6,285 nucleotides of DNA from Bryobacterales bacterium (GTDB lineage: Bacteria > Acidobacteriota > Terriglobia > Bryobacterales > Bryobacteraceae): NCBI GenBank assembly GCA_003132905.1, contig PKZC01000213.1, positions 43,520 to 49,804 on the forward strand. Reading direction: 5' to 3'. How positions within the stretch are numbered: position 1 is the stretch's first letter; every line of letters begins with the position of its first letter. The translations under genes and the position numbers were made by a program. Positions 5,706 to 6,285 of the stretch are shown one piece after another. The notes under the pieces are model-generated. The model had not been told where the DNA came from. It saw only the letters and a program-made list of their open reading frames with translations, and did not search any database.

Positions 5706-6285
5706 TCACCAGCCCATTTGGCGCTCGCGTTCCTCGATGAGCGCGCTGTAATTGTTCATGCGCTCGGGACGGCGGCGGCGGGGCGCGGGCAGAATCGCGG
5801 CGAGGCGAGCGGCCTGGTCGGAGTCGAGGTTATGCGGCGCGGTCTTGTAATAGTAGTGCGACGCCGCGTCCGCTCCGTAAACACCAGGTCCCCATTCAAC
5901 TTCGTTGAGGTAGAGCTCGAGGATGCGCTGCTTGCCAAGGACCAATTCAGCGACAGGAACCAGACTGGCCTCGGCGCCCTTGCGGAGGAAAGAGCGCTCA
6001 GTTCCGAAGAACAGGTTCTTGACCAGCTGCTGCGTCAGCGTGGAGGCTCCGCGCATCCGACCGCCTTCCATATCGTTGTCGGCGGCGAGCTGGATCGCGT
6101 GCCAGTCGAAGCCGTGGTGCTGGTAGAAGCGCGCGTCCTCAGCGGCGATTACTGCGTGCTGCAGATCGGGCGAGATTTGGCTGAGCGGAATGAATTTGTA
6201 GCGCTCGTGATACGGAGTGTGGTGAATCCAGGCCTGTAAGCGGCGCTGGATGTGCACTGCGGTGTTCGGTGGGTCGATCCACCGG
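5706..6285 (-). CDS. mtgA: Monofunctional peptidoglycan glycosyltransferase (MtgA-like, GT51), 5' end cut by window
   Basis: The frame stays open to the right edge, reading RWIDPPNTAVHIQRRLQAWI, so the GTG at 6257 is an internal valine and the true start lies beyond 6285. The GT51 motifs appear in order: IAAEDARFYQHHGFDW, with the catalytic glutamate at 6138-6140; RGASTLTQQLVKNLFF; RKGAEASLVPVAELVLGKQRILELYLNEVEWGPGVYGADAAS. The C-terminus PERMNNYSALIEERERQMGW matches MtgA proteins, and there is no transpeptidase domain. The enzyme polymerises lipid II into glycan strands at the outer face of the inner membrane; the N-terminal membrane anchor expected for this family is outside the window. 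The stop is TGA at 5708-5706, about 105 bases before the esterase start. Assignment is secure. Confidence 0.94.
   Translation of the reverse strand, partial: RWIDPPNTAVHIQRRLQAWIHHTPYHERYKFIPLSQISPDLQHAVIAAEDARFYQHHGFDWHAIQLAADNDMEGGRMRGASTLTQQLVKNLFFGTERSFLRKGAEASLVPVAELVLGKQRILELYLNEVEWGPGVYGADAASHYYYKTAPHNLDSDQAARLAAILPAPRRRRPERMNNYSALIEERERQMGW

Noticed and set aside
5602..5709. Esterase starting at GTG 5709, overlapping the MtgA stop as GTGA
   Set aside because: The added 36 residues are polar and unlike a coding N-terminus, would bury the signal peptide, and would place the GGAGG ribosome site inside the gene.
5685..6239. Plus-strand open frame of 184 codons
   Set aside because: Antisense to the GT51 motifs of the MtgA-like gene.
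5706..6257. Complete MtgA-like gene starting at GTG 6257
   Set aside because: Upstream codons remain open and read a family-like DPPNTAV, so the gene continues past the window edge.

Overview
The window carries a compact bacterial chromosomal segment, moderately GC-rich, with nearly all genes on the minus strand. The order read along the minus strand (right to left) is: a peptidoglycan glycosyltransferase of the MtgA type (5' end outside the window), a secreted tannase/feruloyl-esterase-family hydrolase, a GHKL anti-sigma-factor serine kinase, a STAS anti-sigma-factor antagonist, a membrane-anchored TPR protein, a dGTPase-like HD phosphohydrolase, and a YkgJ-family cysteine-cluster protein (3' end outside the window). 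The one plus-strand gene is a YciI-family gene at 837-1144 that appears broken by two frameshifts. The gene content and protein style, with the RsbW/STAS pair, the YkgJ protein and the tannase-family esterase, look most like Acidobacteriota (Terriglobia). That is an inference from memory of similar proteins, not a search result.

Layout. 1-645: YkgJ-like gene, minus, no ATG start available. 646-836: divergent spacer with an isolated Shine-Dalgarno-like site. 837-1144: degraded YciI gene, plus, whose end overlaps the convergent dGTPase gene by 9 bases. 1136-2967: TPR protein followed by dGTPase, joined by a GTGA stop/start overlap. 2968-3108: spacer with a weak promoter candidate and two overlapping inverted repeats. 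3109-3910: kinase and antagonist genes 37 bases apart, so probably one transcript. 3911-4020: spacer with a TTGAC-containing direct repeat and a promoter candidate. 4021-5601: esterase with an N-terminal signal peptide. 5706-6285: MtgA-like gene. No stretch of more than about 200 bases lacks a gene, and I see no tRNA, rRNA, CRISPR array or insertion sequence.

How they work together. The kinase and antagonist form a classical partner-switching pair: the kinase should hold a sigma factor (or another target) and phosphorylate the antagonist on its DSSG serine. Neither the sigma factor nor a PP2C phosphatase is encoded here, so their partners lie elsewhere. TPR and dGTPase are probably translationally coupled. 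The remaining neighbours are functionally miscellaneous, and I found no convincing evidence of a new multi-gene system. The most notable irregularity is the frameshifted YciI gene, which could be real decay or a sequencing problem.
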